Positions 24,185-33,983 are shown, counted from the stretch's first letter. The stretch: DNA of 64,000 nucleotides from Pyrinomonadaceae bacterium (GCA_026129865.1 JAHCHG010000006.1:229888-293887); one strand, 5' to 3'. Numbers and translations are program-made. The notes: generated by a model from the letters alone, not told the origin.

Positions 24185-26257
24185 TTACCTGATAAACGCC
24201 GACGGAACAGGTCGATCGTTCATGGTGCCAAAGGTCAACGCTGAAGATCCGCCCGACGAACGATGCTGGTACCAGACGTTCGTTGACGGTCGAAACAGCG
24301 AGAGATCAAATTTTCCGTCGCCGTCAAAATCGCCCGGAGCGGGAATGTCGAGTTGATCGCCGTAGGTCGCATAATAAAAGCTGAAATCTTCGCTTTTTAA
24401 AATGCCGTAATAACTCGGCAGCGGTCGCCAAAAGGCTACGTCGGCAATTCCGTCGCCGGTGTAATCTCCGACGACCGGACGAACATCGGACGCTCCCCAA
24501 TTGATCTGGACAGTTCCTGCCGACGATCGTTTTATCCACCACGCGCCGCCGCTCGGACGAAAAACAGCGATGTCAGCACGCGCGTCGCCGTCGTAATCAG
24601 CCGGAACGGGAAGATCGCCGTTCGTGCCGAAATTCTCGACCCCTATTCCGCCGGATGATCTGTTTACATACCATGTTCCATTTGACGGTCGGAATACAGC
24701 CTGATCGGTTTTTCCGTCGCCGTCAAAATCTGCCGGAGCCGGAATGTCGCCCGCCGAACCGAACACGAAGGAATAAAACGTAAGATCCTCGCTTCTTAAA
24801 ACGAACCACTCGCCTGATGATTGGCGCCAGATGGCGATGTCCGTTTTGCCGTCGCCGGTGTAATCCGCGGGAACGATCTGATCATTTGAACTACCGAAAG
24901 TTGCAACATTAACCTGCGAGTCGCCGCTTCTCTGGTACCACCATTCGCCGTTCGACGGGCGAAAAATAGCATGATCCGTTCTGCCGTCCCCATCGAAATC
25001 GAAAGGCGCATTAAATGCCGTTAAAGGAGTTTCATAAATATACGCCGATCCGTTTGGATTTTGTCCGGTTGCAGAACCGCCGATCGCGCCGACGACGGCA
25101 GTTCCGCCGGAAAGATCCAGCGAATTTCCAAAGGTATCGTCCATTTCATCCGTTTGATTGAAAAAGATCTGCCGCTCTGTCCATTGCGTTCCCGAACGTG
25201 AGAACGCGAAAACAGCGCCCGAACCGCGGTTTGGTGAACTTCCTGTTCCGGTGGCTGAGGCAATACATATATCTCTGTCGAGCGAAACTTTATAACCGAA
25301 TGAATTTGCCTGCGAATTGTCGCTTGCACGCAAAACTTTTTCGAGCAGCCATTGGTGATTGGAGTCTCTGAAAATATAAACCGCGCCGTGTCCACTATTA
25401 GGAGTTGCCGGCGGCTGGTCCGGAGCTCCGACCGCGATGGTTCCCCTCGAAACAGTAACGCTCATTCCAAAATGCTGGCTGTTTTGACCGCCCTGCGGCG
25501 TTAGCTTCTTAACGAACTGCCAATCCTGTTCAAGCCGAAACACATATGCCGAACCCGTATTGAACTCCGATTGCGGCGCACTGATAACAGCGATCTTTCC
25601 GTCAAGCGAAATCGCATGCCCAAACAAGAACCCAGCCGCACCATCATTCGCGGTTAACCGTTGAGTTTGATCCCAGTTGTTTCCATTCCGTCTGTAAAAA
25701 AAGACCGAACCGCGCTGCGGATCGCCGTTTACCGCGTCTCCTGAGGCTGCGACGAGGAGATTATCGCCGTCTATCTCCACGCTTGAACCGACCTGTGCAA
25801 AAGTGGAAGTTCCGGTCGGATTCAACTTCTGCTGCTGCGTCCAAACATTGCCTGACCGTTGGAATACGTAAGCCGAACCCCGCTGTGAATTATCGAGGAT
25901 CGCTCCGACAACGATCGTATTTCCTGAGATCGCGACACTGAAACCAAACCATTTGCTGATACTCGGATCCGTCGGAACGAGTTCCTGTTCCTGAATCCAG
26001 GATGATCCGTTTCGACGGTAAACATATACCGATCCCTGACCTTGGGCGCCGGTGCTGTCGAGGATCGCACCGACGACCGCCGTGTCGCCGGAGATCGCAA
26101 CGTCGTACGAAAAATCGTTGCCCTGTTCATTGTCGGCGGCTAACAGCCGGGCGCGTTCGGTAAATGGCTGGAATGTACCGGATTGCGCAAACGCAGTTAC
26201 CGAAAGCATCAATGCGGTTGCCAGAAAACAAGATATAAGTCGGATGTTCGATTTCAT
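24185..26257 (-). CDS. Secreted FG-GAP/integrin-like protein with six DGDGK-FRPS repeats
   Basis: A signal peptide (about 1-25, ending FAQ) leads a 690-residue secreted protein. Residues about 35-400 contain seven-fold FG-GAP-like units (FSYDVAISGDTAVVGA, FGFSVAISGNTIVVGA and so on), as in integrin-type propellers. The C-terminal about 280 residues hold six units of about 46-49 residues with a calcium-type loop and a FRPS motif (FDFDGDGRTDHAIFRPSNGE, then YTGDGKTDIAIWR and so on). They look like a three-unit block present twice, since the second and fifth units share the LxSEDxxFY segment. The same module ends the 28202-31312 protein. A surface or adhesion role is likely; no enzyme motif is seen. 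AGAGAGGT precedes the ATG and a TATAAT-like box lies at 26311-26316. Confidence 0.82.
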   Translation of the reverse strand: MKSNIRLISCFLATALMLSVTAFAQSGTFQPFTERARLLAADNEQGNDFSYDVAISGDTAVVGAILDSTGAQGQGSVYVYRRNGSSWIQEQELVPTDPSISKWFGFSVAISGNTIVVGAILDNSQRGSAYVFQRSGNVWTQQQKLNPTGTSTFAQVGSSVEIDGDNLLVAASGDAVNGDPQRGSVFFYRRNGNNWDQTQRLTANDGAAGFLFGHAISLDGKIAVISAPQSEFNTGSAYVFRLEQDWQFVKKLTPQGGQNSQHFGMSVTVSRGTIAVGAPDQPPATPNSGHGAVYIFRDSNHQWLLEKVLRASDNSQANSFGYKVSLDRDICIASATGTGSSPNRGSGAVFAFSRSGTQWTERQIFFNQTDEMDDTFGNSLDLSGGTAVVGAIGGSATGQNPNGSAYIYETPLTAFNAPFDFDGDGRTDHAIFRPSNGEWWYQRSGDSQVNVATFGSSNDQIVPADYTGDGKTDIAIWRQSSGEWFVLRSEDLTFYSFVFGSAGDIPAPADFDGDGKTDQAVFRPSNGTWYVNRSSGGIGVENFGTNGDLPVPADYDGDARADIAVFRPSGGAWWIKRSSAGTVQINWGASDVRPVVGDYTGDGIADVAFWRPLPSYYGILKSEDFSFYYATYGDQLDIPAPGDFDGDGKFDLSLFRPSTNVWYQHRSSGGSSALTFGTMNDRPVPSAFIR

Positions 26258-26340
26258 TTTTCTTACCTCTCTGATCGTAGTTATTTGTTGCGTGCGAAAA
26301 TTATTTTACTATTATACGGCGAAAGAAAATGCGCGATTCG

Positions 26341-27993
26341 TCAGCGCGCCGCCAATCCGGCTTTTGCCGCGGCTATCTTTCTCTGAACCAATTCAGCAAT
26401 ATCGCCTTTCAGCACCGCGGCTTTTTCATAATCGCGGAGCGCTGATTCAAAATTCCCCATTTGAAAATACACATCGCCGCGGTCGATGTACGACGCGAGC
26501 GCTTCGGGTTGCAGGCGGATCACTTCGTCATAATCGCGAATCGCCTTTTCGTAATCTTTCTGCCACAAATATGCGCGGGCGCGGGTTCGAAAATTATTAA
26601 ATTCCGGCAAAATCTCGACGGCGCGGTCGAGGTCGGCGAACGCCTCTTTCACCATATTTTGTTTGGCGTAGATCCGCGAACGCGAGATCAGCGCGTAAGA
26701 AATCTCACGCCGAGCTTTGGCAACGTCGTTTTCGTTCTGACCGGAAGAAATCTTGGCTTCAAGCTCTTCGATGACCGATGAATAAGTTTCCAGCGATTCT
26801 GCGGTCTGCTGCATTCGCGAAAGCAGGTTGGCGCGGTTCGCTTTGAAAGTTTCGTTCCCGGGTTCGAGCGCGATCGCACGATCGTTATCGTCGAGCGCGC
26901 CTTGAAAATCATCTGAGCACGATCTTGCGTTTCCGCGCCATAAATACGCTTCGGCATTTCGCGGATCTTCGAGAACGGCGCGGTTCATTAATTCGAGCGC
27001 GCGCGAACATTTCTGAATTCCCATCAAATAATGCAGCGCCGTTCTCTGAGTTTGAAAATTGAACGGATCAAGCTCGACCATCCGCAAAGCGTCGCTTTCC
27101 AGAAATTCTTTCGAATTTGTAAATCGACCGTAATTTGCGCGAGCAGCGAAAAGTGCGGGATTGTCGGGGAAAAGCGCAATGCCGCGATTAAGTTCCGTAA
27201 TTAGGATTTCGGGGCTGTTATCTTCCATCGCCGCTGCGGAGTTTTTCAAAAAGATCTGTGCGATCGCGCCGGAGATCTCTTTAGCGAGCTCGCGCGATTC
27301 CTGATAAGAGCGTTTTGTCTTAAAGATCTGTCCTTCGGGCATTTTTTTTGCAGTTCGACCGGTGATCTTGAGGTAATCCGATGTCGCTCCCTGCCAGTCG
27401 CCGCTTTTAAATTTCGCCACCGTCCGGCGTTCCTGCAGGTCGATGTCGCCCGGTTCGATCGCGATCGCACGATCGAAATCCGCCACGGCAGATGCGCACA
27501 TCGACAATAAAAGGCATTTATGCTCACCGCGTTCCTTAAATACCGCGACCGAGATGTAAGAATTTTTTACCGCCGCGTCGTAATCTTCGAGGATGAGCCG
27601 GACCGATTTTCCGACCGCATCCGGAGCAATGTCTTTTCGTTTTTCCTGAATGTCATTTATGAGTTCAAATCCGCGGAGCCGGGCGCGAAGAAAATATGCC
27701 TCGCCGAGCGCCGGATCGATCTTGACCGCGCCATTTGCGTCCGCCAGCGCGCCTGAATAATCGCCCTTATAATGCCGCGTTTTTGCCCGGGCAAGAAGCG
27801 CGGCAGCGTGATCAGGCTTTACGCCGAGCGCGATCGAGAAATATTCCTCCGCCGTTTCGTATCTGTCGGCTTCGAGATCAGCGAGCCCGAGTTTGAAATA
27901 AGTTTCAGCAGTTTCCGGCGTTTGCTGAGGTAGAACCGCTGACGAAAAAACGATGATCGACAAAAGACCAAGGAAAATAGAGAGGGTTTTCAT
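26341..27993 (-). CDS. Exported TPR-repeat protein
   Basis: The 550-residue protein starts with a hydrophobic signal peptide (MKTLSIFLGLLSIIVFSSAV) and then consists almost wholly of TPR units, for example AETYFKLGLADLEADRYETA, ARAKTRHYKGDYSGALADAN and AYLWRGNARSCSDDFQGALD, in two blocks separated by a less regular region. Such proteins act as periplasmic or envelope scaffolds. I used the ATG at 27993; an in-frame TTG 15 bases upstream is possible. It lies 83 bp upstream of the FG-GAP gene on the same strand and may share its transcript. Confidence 0.78.
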   Translation of the reverse strand: MKTLSIFLGLLSIIVFSSAVLPQQTPETAETYFKLGLADLEADRYETAEEYFSIALGVKPDHAAALLARAKTRHYKGDYSGALADANGAVKIDPALGEAYFLRARLRGFELINDIQEKRKDIAPDAVGKSVRLILEDYDAAVKNSYISVAVFKERGEHKCLLLSMCASAVADFDRAIAIEPGDIDLQERRTVAKFKSGDWQGATSDYLKITGRTAKKMPEGQIFKTKRSYQESRELAKEISGAIAQIFLKNSAAAMEDNSPEILITELNRGIALFPDNPALFAARANYGRFTNSKEFLESDALRMVELDPFNFQTQRTALHYLMGIQKCSRALELMNRAVLEDPRNAEAYLWRGNARSCSDDFQGALDDNDRAIALEPGNETFKANRANLLSRMQQTAESLETYSSVIEELEAKISSGQNENDVAKARREISYALISRSRIYAKQNMVKEAFADLDRAVEILPEFNNFRTRARAYLWQKDYEKAIRDYDEVIRLQPEALASYIDRGDVYFQMGNFESALRDYEKAAVLKGDIAELVQRKIAAAKAGLAAR

Positions 27994-28098
27994 AACTTTT
28001 TGAAGCAAATTGTGTTTCGGTTAGGATACTTGCAATCCGCGGTAGTTGTAAAGACTTTTGCGATGGAACCGGACAAGTGGAATTTATGGTTTCGCACG

Positions 28099-28141
28099 AA
28101 AAAAAAACCGCAAAGCTCCGGGATAGACGGAAGCTTTGCGG
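28099..28141 (-). terminator. Terminator after the BNR-repeat lipoprotein gene
   Basis: On the minus strand CCGCAAAGCTTCCG pairs with CGGAGCTTTGCGG around a short loop and nine T residues follow. It is one of the strongest terminators in the window. Confidence 0.88.
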
Positions 28142-28201
28142 TCAAGAGCGGACATTTCCCGCAATTATTCGTTTGGAATTAAATTTTCCAAATCCAATGT
28201 G

Positions 28202-31200
28202 TCATTGAACGAACGAATTCGGTATCGGATAATCGCCCGCGGCGCCGAAGCTCTGGATCAGGACGCCCGAATTTGAACGGTTGATGTACCATGTCGTATT
28301 CGACGGTCTAAAAATTCCGGCGTCGGTTTTTCCGTCGCCGTCGTAATCGCCCGGAACGGGAATGTCGGTCGCCGTGCCGAACGGGAACGAAAAGAACGAA
28401 AAATCTTCCGATCTCAGAACAAACCATTCGCCGCTCGATGGACGGAAGAACGCGACATCGGCTTTGCCGTCGCCGGTGTAATCCGCCTGCGCGGTTTTAT
28501 CTGAAGCGGTACCGAAATTTGCGACGATCAGCCCTGCTTGCGAGCGGTTTAGCCACCAGGTTCCGTCCGGGCGATAGATGGCAAGATCGGCTTTGCCGTC
28601 GCCGTCGTAATCGGCTGGGACCGGTTTGTCGCCGTTCGCTCCAAATTGAACGATCGTCGTTTGATTATCGGATGATCGCAGGATGTACCAGGTGCCGTTC
28701 GATGGTCGGAAGATCGCGGGATCGGCTTTTCCGTCGCCGTCGAAGTCTCCCGGCGCTGCGATGTCCGTATTTCCGCCAAACGGGAATGAATAGAACGAAG
28801 AATCCTCGGACCGGAGAATGAACCATTCTCCGGACGAAGGACGGAAGAACGCAACGTCGGTTTTGCCGTCGCCGGTAAAATCGACGGGCGCGGTTTTGTC
28901 CGTGCCGAGTCCGAACTGGAACGCCCGGTTTCCGCCGTCTGAACTTCGCAGATACCACCATTCGCCCGGTCCGGGTCGAAAGATCCCGATATCGGTTTTC
29001 CGGTCGCCGTCAAAGTCGAAAGCCGCTTTGCCCGGCGCAACCGGCTGAATCTGGTAAGCACCGCGTCCGTAAGTCGCTGCCTGGATCAAACCGCCGGCTT
29101 GAGAGTCAAATTCCGTAACGATGACCGGCGGCATTCCGGAGTTGAAGGTTGCCCACGTCGTTCCGTCCGTTGTCGAACGGAAAACGCCGACATCGGTCCC
29201 AACGTAAATAGTCGAAGGATTTGACGGGCTGATCAATAGAGCATTGGTCGGAATATCCGGAAGATTTCCGCTGATGTCGGTCCAGTTTGCTCCGGCGTTC
29301 GTCGTTTTGAAAACATGTCCCGAACCGAAGCCGGAAACCGTTACATAAGCGATGTCCGAGTTGGTCGGGCTGACCGTGATCGATTTGATGAACCGGTTGG
29401 GCAGTCCTGTGGAACGATTTGTCCAGTTAACACCGGCGTTGGTGCTGACCATAAGCCGTCCGTCGCTCGAACCGGTGTAGATCGTGTTGATGTTTGCTTT
29501 GCCGACACCGATTGAACTGAGAGTTCCGCCGTTCGTCAGATCGGTCGCACCGCCCGGCGCTGTCCAGCTTGCGCCGCGATTTGTGCTGATGTAAAGGCGA
29601 TAGGTTCCAAAATAAAGATTGGAATTGAGATCGTTACCGACCAGCGGCGGATAGAATGCCACTCTGTCATTTCCGAATACACTCGAATTTCCGAGTCCGC
29701 CGCCAAATGTTGTTCCATTGTTGTTATACCGGCTTATCGAATGCCGAACGTATGTCGTGTAAACGATCGAAGGGTCGACCGGGTCGATGACCGTTTGACC
29801 GCCGTCGCCGGCTGAAAACTCCGCCCACGAAAGAGCAGCGGTTCGCCGCTGTGTCCCGTTGTCCTGCGTTCCGCCGTAGCTGATCGCGGCGTTTGCCGGA
29901 TGCAGATCGATACTTGTGAACATCGTCAGCGAGAGTGTGGCGTTCAAGTTTGCAAACGTCGCGCCCGCGTCCGTTGATCTCCAAAGCCCGCCGTCGTTGG
30001 CAATGTAAAAAGTGTTCGGAGTTGCCGGCGATTGATAAAAATGATGCTGGTCGGGATGCGCTTTGGAATCGAACGGCGTGTAAGTTCCGTTCAATGCAAA
30101 CGAGCGGGTCAGGTTCGTGTAATTTGCCCCTCCGTCGGTCGAACGCCATAGATCGCGGGTTCCGACGTAGAATACATTCGGATTTGCAGCGTCAACGAAG
30201 AGATAGCAGTTATACCAGAATTGACCGCCGTCAAATCCCGCGCCGACGCCAAGATTAGTCCAGTTTGCGCCTTCATCCGTACTTCGCTCGATGCGGGGAG
30301 CCGCTCCGTCATGTGTAAGAACATAAAGGTTCAAAGGCGCCGCCGGTGTAGTTGCTATCTTTATATTTTGCGGAGAGCCGCCGGGCGAAGTGTAAACCTG
30401 AGTCCAGGAAACACCGGAATTGGTTGATTTATAAACGCCGGCGGTTCCGGGACCGGTGTCATTTATCTGCATCGCCAGATATAACGTGCCGGCTTGCGTC
30501 GGATGCTGGACCAGATCATTGGCAACGCCGGAAAGGCTTCGCGTCCAACTAACTCCGCCGTCGGTCGAGTAATAAAACCCGCGGGCAAAATTTTCGCCTT
30601 GCGATTGGGCAGCGTACACGAGATTCGGATTTGTCGGGTGAACGAGAATTTTCGTGTTTCGCGCACGTCCCGGCAAAGTACTATTGTTAATTCGCGTCCA
30701 GCTGATTCCGGAATTAGTCGATTTTAAAACGCCGGTCCCAATGTAGCCGGCGCCTTTATCACCCATTCCCGCATAAACAATATTTGGATCGCTCGGCGCA
30801 AACGCGATTGAGCCGACTGCGAGATCTACATGATTATCGGAAACCGGCGTGAACGAACCGCCGCCGTTTGTCGAACGCCAGATGCCGCCCGTCGCTCCTC
30901 CGATAAGTATTAACTGCGCATCTGCCGGCGAAACCGTTACGGCGTTTATGCGACCGCTTGTCATTCCCCAATTGTTCGGGAAATACGAATCGGTCGGATT
31001 CGGACCGATCGGCTGCCATTGACCGCCGCCCAAAAGACTGTCTTCCGCGTCCGCCGGGCGGGAATCCCAGGCTCGTTTTCGGGCGTCTTCCGGCAGACTG
31101 TCAAACGGGTACATTCTTTGTTGAAGGAACCATTCCTGGCGAAGTTCCGAATCGCCCTCAAACTCGTTTTCCGTTCTTGGTTCATTAAATGGAACTTCGG

Positions 31201-31312
31201 CGGATTGATCGGATTTTGCGATCTTGACGCAGGCGCCTAAAACGAAAGTTGCGGCTAACAATAGCAAAGCGCCTATTATTTCGATGTTCAAAAAAATTTT
31301 CGTCCTTTTCAT
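28202..31312 (-). CDS. Lipoprotein with BNR/sortilin-type propeller and six DGDGK-FRPS repeats
   Basis: The 1036-residue protein starts at the ATG at 31312, chosen because AGGAG lies 7 bases upstream; a longer frame to 31435 adds an unlikely leader. Residues 15-28 form a lipoprotein signal with LGAC (Cys28). Residues about 100-750 contain many Ycf48/BNR-like units (GIWRSTNGGGSFTPVSD, GVLKSTNSGISWTRIN, GVYKSTNSGVSWTQV), the fold of sortilin-type or sialidase-like propellers, without a visible catalytic centre. The last about 280 residues hold six DGDGK-FRPS units like those of the 24185-26257 protein and end in a similar IPNSF sequence. It is probably anchored at the outer surface. Cargo or ligand is unknown. 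Confidence 0.83.
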   Translation of the reverse strand: MKRTKIFLNIEIIGALLLLAATFVLGACVKIAKSDQSAEVPFNEPRTENEFEGDSELRQEWFLQQRMYPFDSLPEDARKRAWDSRPADAEDSLLGGGQWQPIGPNPTDSYFPNNWGMTSGRINAVTVSPADAQLILIGGATGGIWRSTNGGGSFTPVSDNHVDLAVGSIAFAPSDPNIVYAGMGDKGAGYIGTGVLKSTNSGISWTRINNSTLPGRARNTKILVHPTNPNLVYAAQSQGENFARGFYYSTDGGVSWTRSLSGVANDLVQHPTQAGTLYLAMQINDTGPGTAGVYKSTNSGVSWTQVYTSPGGSPQNIKIATTPAAPLNLYVLTHDGAAPRIERSTDEGANWTNLGVGAGFDGGQFWYNCYLFVDAANPNVFYVGTRDLWRSTDGGANYTNLTRSFALNGTYTPFDSKAHPDQHHFYQSPATPNTFYIANDGGLWRSTDAGATFANLNATLSLTMFTSIDLHPANAAISYGGTQDNGTQRRTAALSWAEFSAGDGGQTVIDPVDPSIVYTTYVRHSISRYNNNGTTFGGGLGNSSVFGNDRVAFYPPLVGNDLNSNLYFGTYRLYISTNRGASWTAPGGATDLTNGGTLSSIGVGKANINTIYTGSSDGRLMVSTNAGVNWTNRSTGLPNRFIKSITVSPTNSDIAYVTVSGFGSGHVFKTTNAGANWTDISGNLPDIPTNALLISPSNPSTIYVGTDVGVFRSTTDGTTWATFNSGMPPVIVTEFDSQAGGLIQAATYGRGAYQIQPVAPGKAAFDFDGDRKTDIGIFRPGPGEWWYLRSSDGGNRAFQFGLGTDKTAPVDFTGDGKTDVAFFRPSSGEWFILRSEDSSFYSFPFGGNTDIAAPGDFDGDGKADPAIFRPSNGTWYILRSSDNQTTIVQFGANGDKPVPADYDGDGKADLAIYRPDGTWWLNRSQAGLIVANFGTASDKTAQADYTGDGKADVAFFRPSSGEWFVLRSEDFSFFSFPFGTATDIPVPGDYDGDGKTDAGIFRPSNTTWYINRSNSGVLIQSFGAAGDYPIPNSFVQ

Positions 31313-31600
31313 TTTGTTTCTCCTAACCGCGTGGATGGCGGATACGATCTTCTGGAAGTTGGTGAATTGACGAGCCGCATAGAGAAATCTGTTCGCGGCT
31401 TTTGCAGTTGAAAGAAAATGTTCTCTCTCCGCCAAATGGGCGATGAGTTTGTCGAATTTATAACCTTCTTAACATATAAAACGTAATTTCAGAAGAAAAA
31501 AGGGCATCGCAATAGCGGATGTTAGGAAAAAAGTAAGAAAATCTGCAAGGAACCGGTAAATTCTGAAACGTGGCTGTGCCTTTTGAATGATCGAGCAAGA

Positions 31601-31780
31601 TTAGCCCGAATACAGATCTAGAGTAAAAATGGAGTCGATCCGCGGATCGTTTACGAACGACATTCGCGGAACTCTATCAAGTTGCCGAAGCCACTCCTCA
31701 AGAGGAATAACATCATTAACGATCGGACCGGATATATAGAAGGGATGTCGAAGATTGCAGCGTATATTTAAATGAAAAAA
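31601..31780 (-). pseudogene. Possible gene remnant (about 55 codons, no start)
   Basis: One minus-strand frame stays open and reads like protein, including FYISGPIVNDVIPLEEWLRQ and VPRMSFVNDPRIDSIFTLDL, and ends at TAA (31601-31603). No ATG, GTG or TTG opens it except an internal ATG near 31678, and the frame runs upstream into the aminotransferase terminator. It may be the 3' end of a decayed gene. I do not recognise the family. The rest of the gene-free stretch 31313-31832 holds the ribosome site of the lipoprotein gene and AT-rich sequence without a clear signal. Confidence 0.35.
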
Positions 31781-31816
31781 GAGCAGACAGCAGCCCGTTT
31801 AAAACCGCTGCCTGCC
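31775..31816 (-). terminator. Terminator after the aminotransferase gene
   Basis: On the minus strand GGCAGGCAGCGG pairs imperfectly with the GGGCTGCTGTCTGC segment across a TTTTAAAC loop, and CTTTTTT follows. Confidence 0.6.
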
Positions 31817-31832
31817 CCGACTTTGAACGATC

Positions 31833-33179
31833 TTAAAGAGATTCGGCGATCGCCGCGTCAAAAATCTCCAACGCAACGTCGACGTTTTCCTTCGTCAAGA
31901 TCAGCGGCGGCGACCAGCGGATCGTTGAAGTTCCGCAGCCTAAAATAATTAGCCCTCGATTAAAACACGCCATTTCAATCTTGTCTCTGAGTTCGGCATC
32001 CGGATCGCCGTTTTCTTTGACGAATTCGACGCCGAGCATCATTCCGTAACCGCGCACGTCGCCGATCTGTTTGTATTTTTCTTGCAGCTTTTTCAGACCG
32101 TCTTCGAGATATTTGCCTGTGTCGCGGGCGTTATCGACCAAACCGTTTTGCAGAAGTTCGATCGTTTTCAGCGCGGACGCGATGCAGACCGGATTTCCGC
32201 CGAAGGTCGAAGCGTGTGCGCCTTTGTGCCAAGACATAATTTCCGCTTTTGCGACCGTCGCGCCGATCGGCAAGCCTGAACCGATGCCTTTGGCGAGACA
32301 CATAATATCGGGTTTTACATTGCTGTGTTCGACGGCGAACATTTTTCCGGTTCTACCCATTCCGCTTTGAACTTCGTCGACGATCATCATAATTCCGTGT
32401 TCGTCGCAAATGCGGCGGATCGCCTGCAAAAACGCTTTAGGCGCGGGAACGTACCCGCCTTCGCCCTGCACCGCTTCGATTACGATGCCCGCCACCTCGG
32501 ACGGAGGCGTCGTCGTCTGAAAGATCTTCTGTTCGATCCAATCAACACAGTCTTTCACGATCGATGCTTCGTCGACCGGTTTTTGAGTAACAAAATGTCG
32601 AAATTTATTGGGGTACGGCACGTGAACGACATCAAGCGCCTGTCGGGCGAAACCCTGTCTTTGAGCGCGTTTAGACGAGGTCAGCGAAAGTGCGCCGAGT
32701 GTTCGACCATGAAATGAGCCGAAAAACGAGATAAATTTCTGACGTTTCGTATGGTACATAGCCAATTTCAAAGCCGTTTCAACGGCTTCCGCGCCCGAGT
32801 TTGCAAAATGCGTTTTCGTATCGCCTTCGATCGGGCATATCTCGTTCAATTTTCTGCCGAGATCAGGCATATGATGATAATAAAAATCCGTGCCGCACAT
32901 ATGCATCAAGCGTTTTGTCTGCTCGGTGATCGCTTCGACGACTTCCGGGTGGCAATGTCCTGTCGAACACACCGCGACTCCGGCGTTGCAGTCTAAAAAT
33001 ACGTTGCCGTCGGCATCTTCGAGCCACACGCCGTAACCTTTTTCGGCGACTAATTTGTAATCGGGGCGCGGATAGCTCGGCGTTACGTATTTTTCGTCGG
33101 CGGCAATAATTTCGCGTCCCTTGGGTCCGGGAAGCTCCGTTTTAATGTTTGGTCGTTTAATTTCTGTTGATGGTGTCAT
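31833..33179 (-). CDS. Class III PLP-dependent aminotransferase (acetylornithine/GABA type)
   Basis: The 448-residue enzyme is a fold-type I aminotransferase. The PLP lysine is Lys297 in CLAKGIGSGLPIGA, Asp268 of IVDEVQSGMGRTGK contacts the pyridine nitrogen, and NSGAEAVETALKLA and SFHGRTLGALSLTSSKR are the phosphate-binding and substrate segments. Members transfer amino groups from omega-amines such as ornithine, GABA or lysine to 2-oxoglutarate. The HAHASTFGGNP-like block and C-terminal RWSPPLILT are of the acetylornithine aminotransferase-family subgroup often labelled GABA aminotransferase. No arginine-pathway gene is adjacent, so the substrate is open. A GGAGAAAGAG site precedes the ATG. 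Confidence 0.9.
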   Translation of the reverse strand: MTPSTEIKRPNIKTELPGPKGREIIAADEKYVTPSYPRPDYKLVAEKGYGVWLEDADGNVFLDCNAGVAVCSTGHCHPEVVEAITEQTKRLMHMCGTDFYYHHMPDLGRKLNEICPIEGDTKTHFANSGAEAVETALKLAMYHTKRQKFISFFGSFHGRTLGALSLTSSKRAQRQGFARQALDVVHVPYPNKFRHFVTQKPVDEASIVKDCVDWIEQKIFQTTTPPSEVAGIVIEAVQGEGGYVPAPKAFLQAIRRICDEHGIMMIVDEVQSGMGRTGKMFAVEHSNVKPDIMCLAKGIGSGLPIGATVAKAEIMSWHKGAHASTFGGNPVCIASALKTIELLQNGLVDNARDTGKYLEDGLKKLQEKYKQIGDVRGYGMMLGVEFVKENGDPDAELRDKIEMACFNRGLIILGCGTSTIRWSPPLILTKENVDVALEIFDAAIAESL

Positions 33180-33500
33180 TTCTCTTTCTCCATTGATAAT
33201 TACTAAAAATTTTACCGGCGAAATAGCACGGCGTTTGAGATGCGTCAGAGAAAGGACGATTAATCGCCGCCGTAAAGTTCGGGGCGCAAATTCGCGGGTC
33301 TAAGCTTTGAAATACTGCGCTGTGTCATTGTGTAAATTGAATGCCTTCAATATATCAGATATCGATTTTTGCGCCAACCATAACGGTTTCGGCGGTAAGT
33401 GCGGTCCCAACAGCAGCAAAATGAGATTCCGGGCAAATGAAATTTTCGATCTATAAATCGGTCGTTCTTTCAGCGGAATACGAACGCTAATAATCGAAAC
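33180..33500. other. Gene-free stretch upstream of the aminotransferase
   Basis: The stretch from 33180 to the terminator at 33501 shows no convincing gene; a 73-codon minus-strand frame inside it overlaps the terminator and lacks a ribosome site. It should contain the aminotransferase promoter, but no box pair stands out. Confidence 0.4.
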
Positions 33501-33544
33501 AAAAAAAACTGCGCCGGACAAAATTTAACTTTCGTCCGGCGCAG
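33501..33544 (-). terminator. Terminator of the first Asn-rich lipoprotein gene
   Basis: Perfect 11-base arms CTGCGCCGGAC (33509-33519) and GTCCGGCGCAG (33534-33544) enclose a 14-base loop, and a run of T follows on the minus strand. Confidence 0.92.
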
Positions 33545-33568
33545 CTCAGTTTTTTGCTGAAACAAATG

Positions 33569-33895
33569 TTACGGCTTTTTGTTTCCGTCAACAGCTTTTT
33601 CTACAGAGTTAGCTGCTTTCTTTGTTTCTTCAACTGCTTTGTCAACACCTGATTCAACAGCAGCTTTTGTTTTGTCAGCTGCTTTTTCAAGGTCTGACTT
33701 CATGTTGCTGTTCGCATTTGTGTTGGTGTTCGTGTTATCAACAGCTGCCGGCGTAGCGGTTGCTGTTGCGTTAGCGTTTGAATTTGCATTCATGTTCGTG
33801 TTTGCTTTGTTAGCGTTTGTGTTAGCAGCGCTTTCACAACCGAAACCGATCGCTCCGAGAGCGAAAACTGCTGTAATCAATAATACTTTTTTCAT
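33569..33895 (-). CDS. Small Asn/Thr/Ala-rich lipoprotein with helical tail
   Basis: The 108-residue protein has a lipoprotein signal with GFGC (Cys20). A low-complexity stretch follows (about 22-65) made of Asn alternating with Thr, Ala, Ser and Met, such as NTNANKANTNMNANSNANAT. The tail (about 66-108) is a charged amphipathic helix with AAxxTKxAVExGVDKAVEE periodicity, resembling LEA or apolipoprotein-like helices. It is clearly a paralogue of the next gene in its signal and Asn-rich part. ACAGGAG precedes the ATG. Lipid attachment is likely; the function is unknown. A strong own terminator suggests high expression. Confidence 0.8.
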   Translation of the reverse strand: MKKVLLITAVFALGAIGFGCESAANTNANKANTNMNANSNANATATATPAAVDNTNTNTNANSNMKSDLEKAADKTKAAVESGVDKAVEETKKAANSVEKAVDGNKKP

Positions 33896-33983
33896 TTAAG
33901 TACTCCTGTCTATTTTTCTAAGTTTAGTAAATGGCTTGAGATATTCGAGAGCGGCGAATTGCTCGCCGCAAACTACCTTCCAT

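Noticed and set aside
33300..33521. 73-codon minus-strand gene
   Set aside because: It runs through a strong terminator hairpin, has no ribosome site and no recognisable features.
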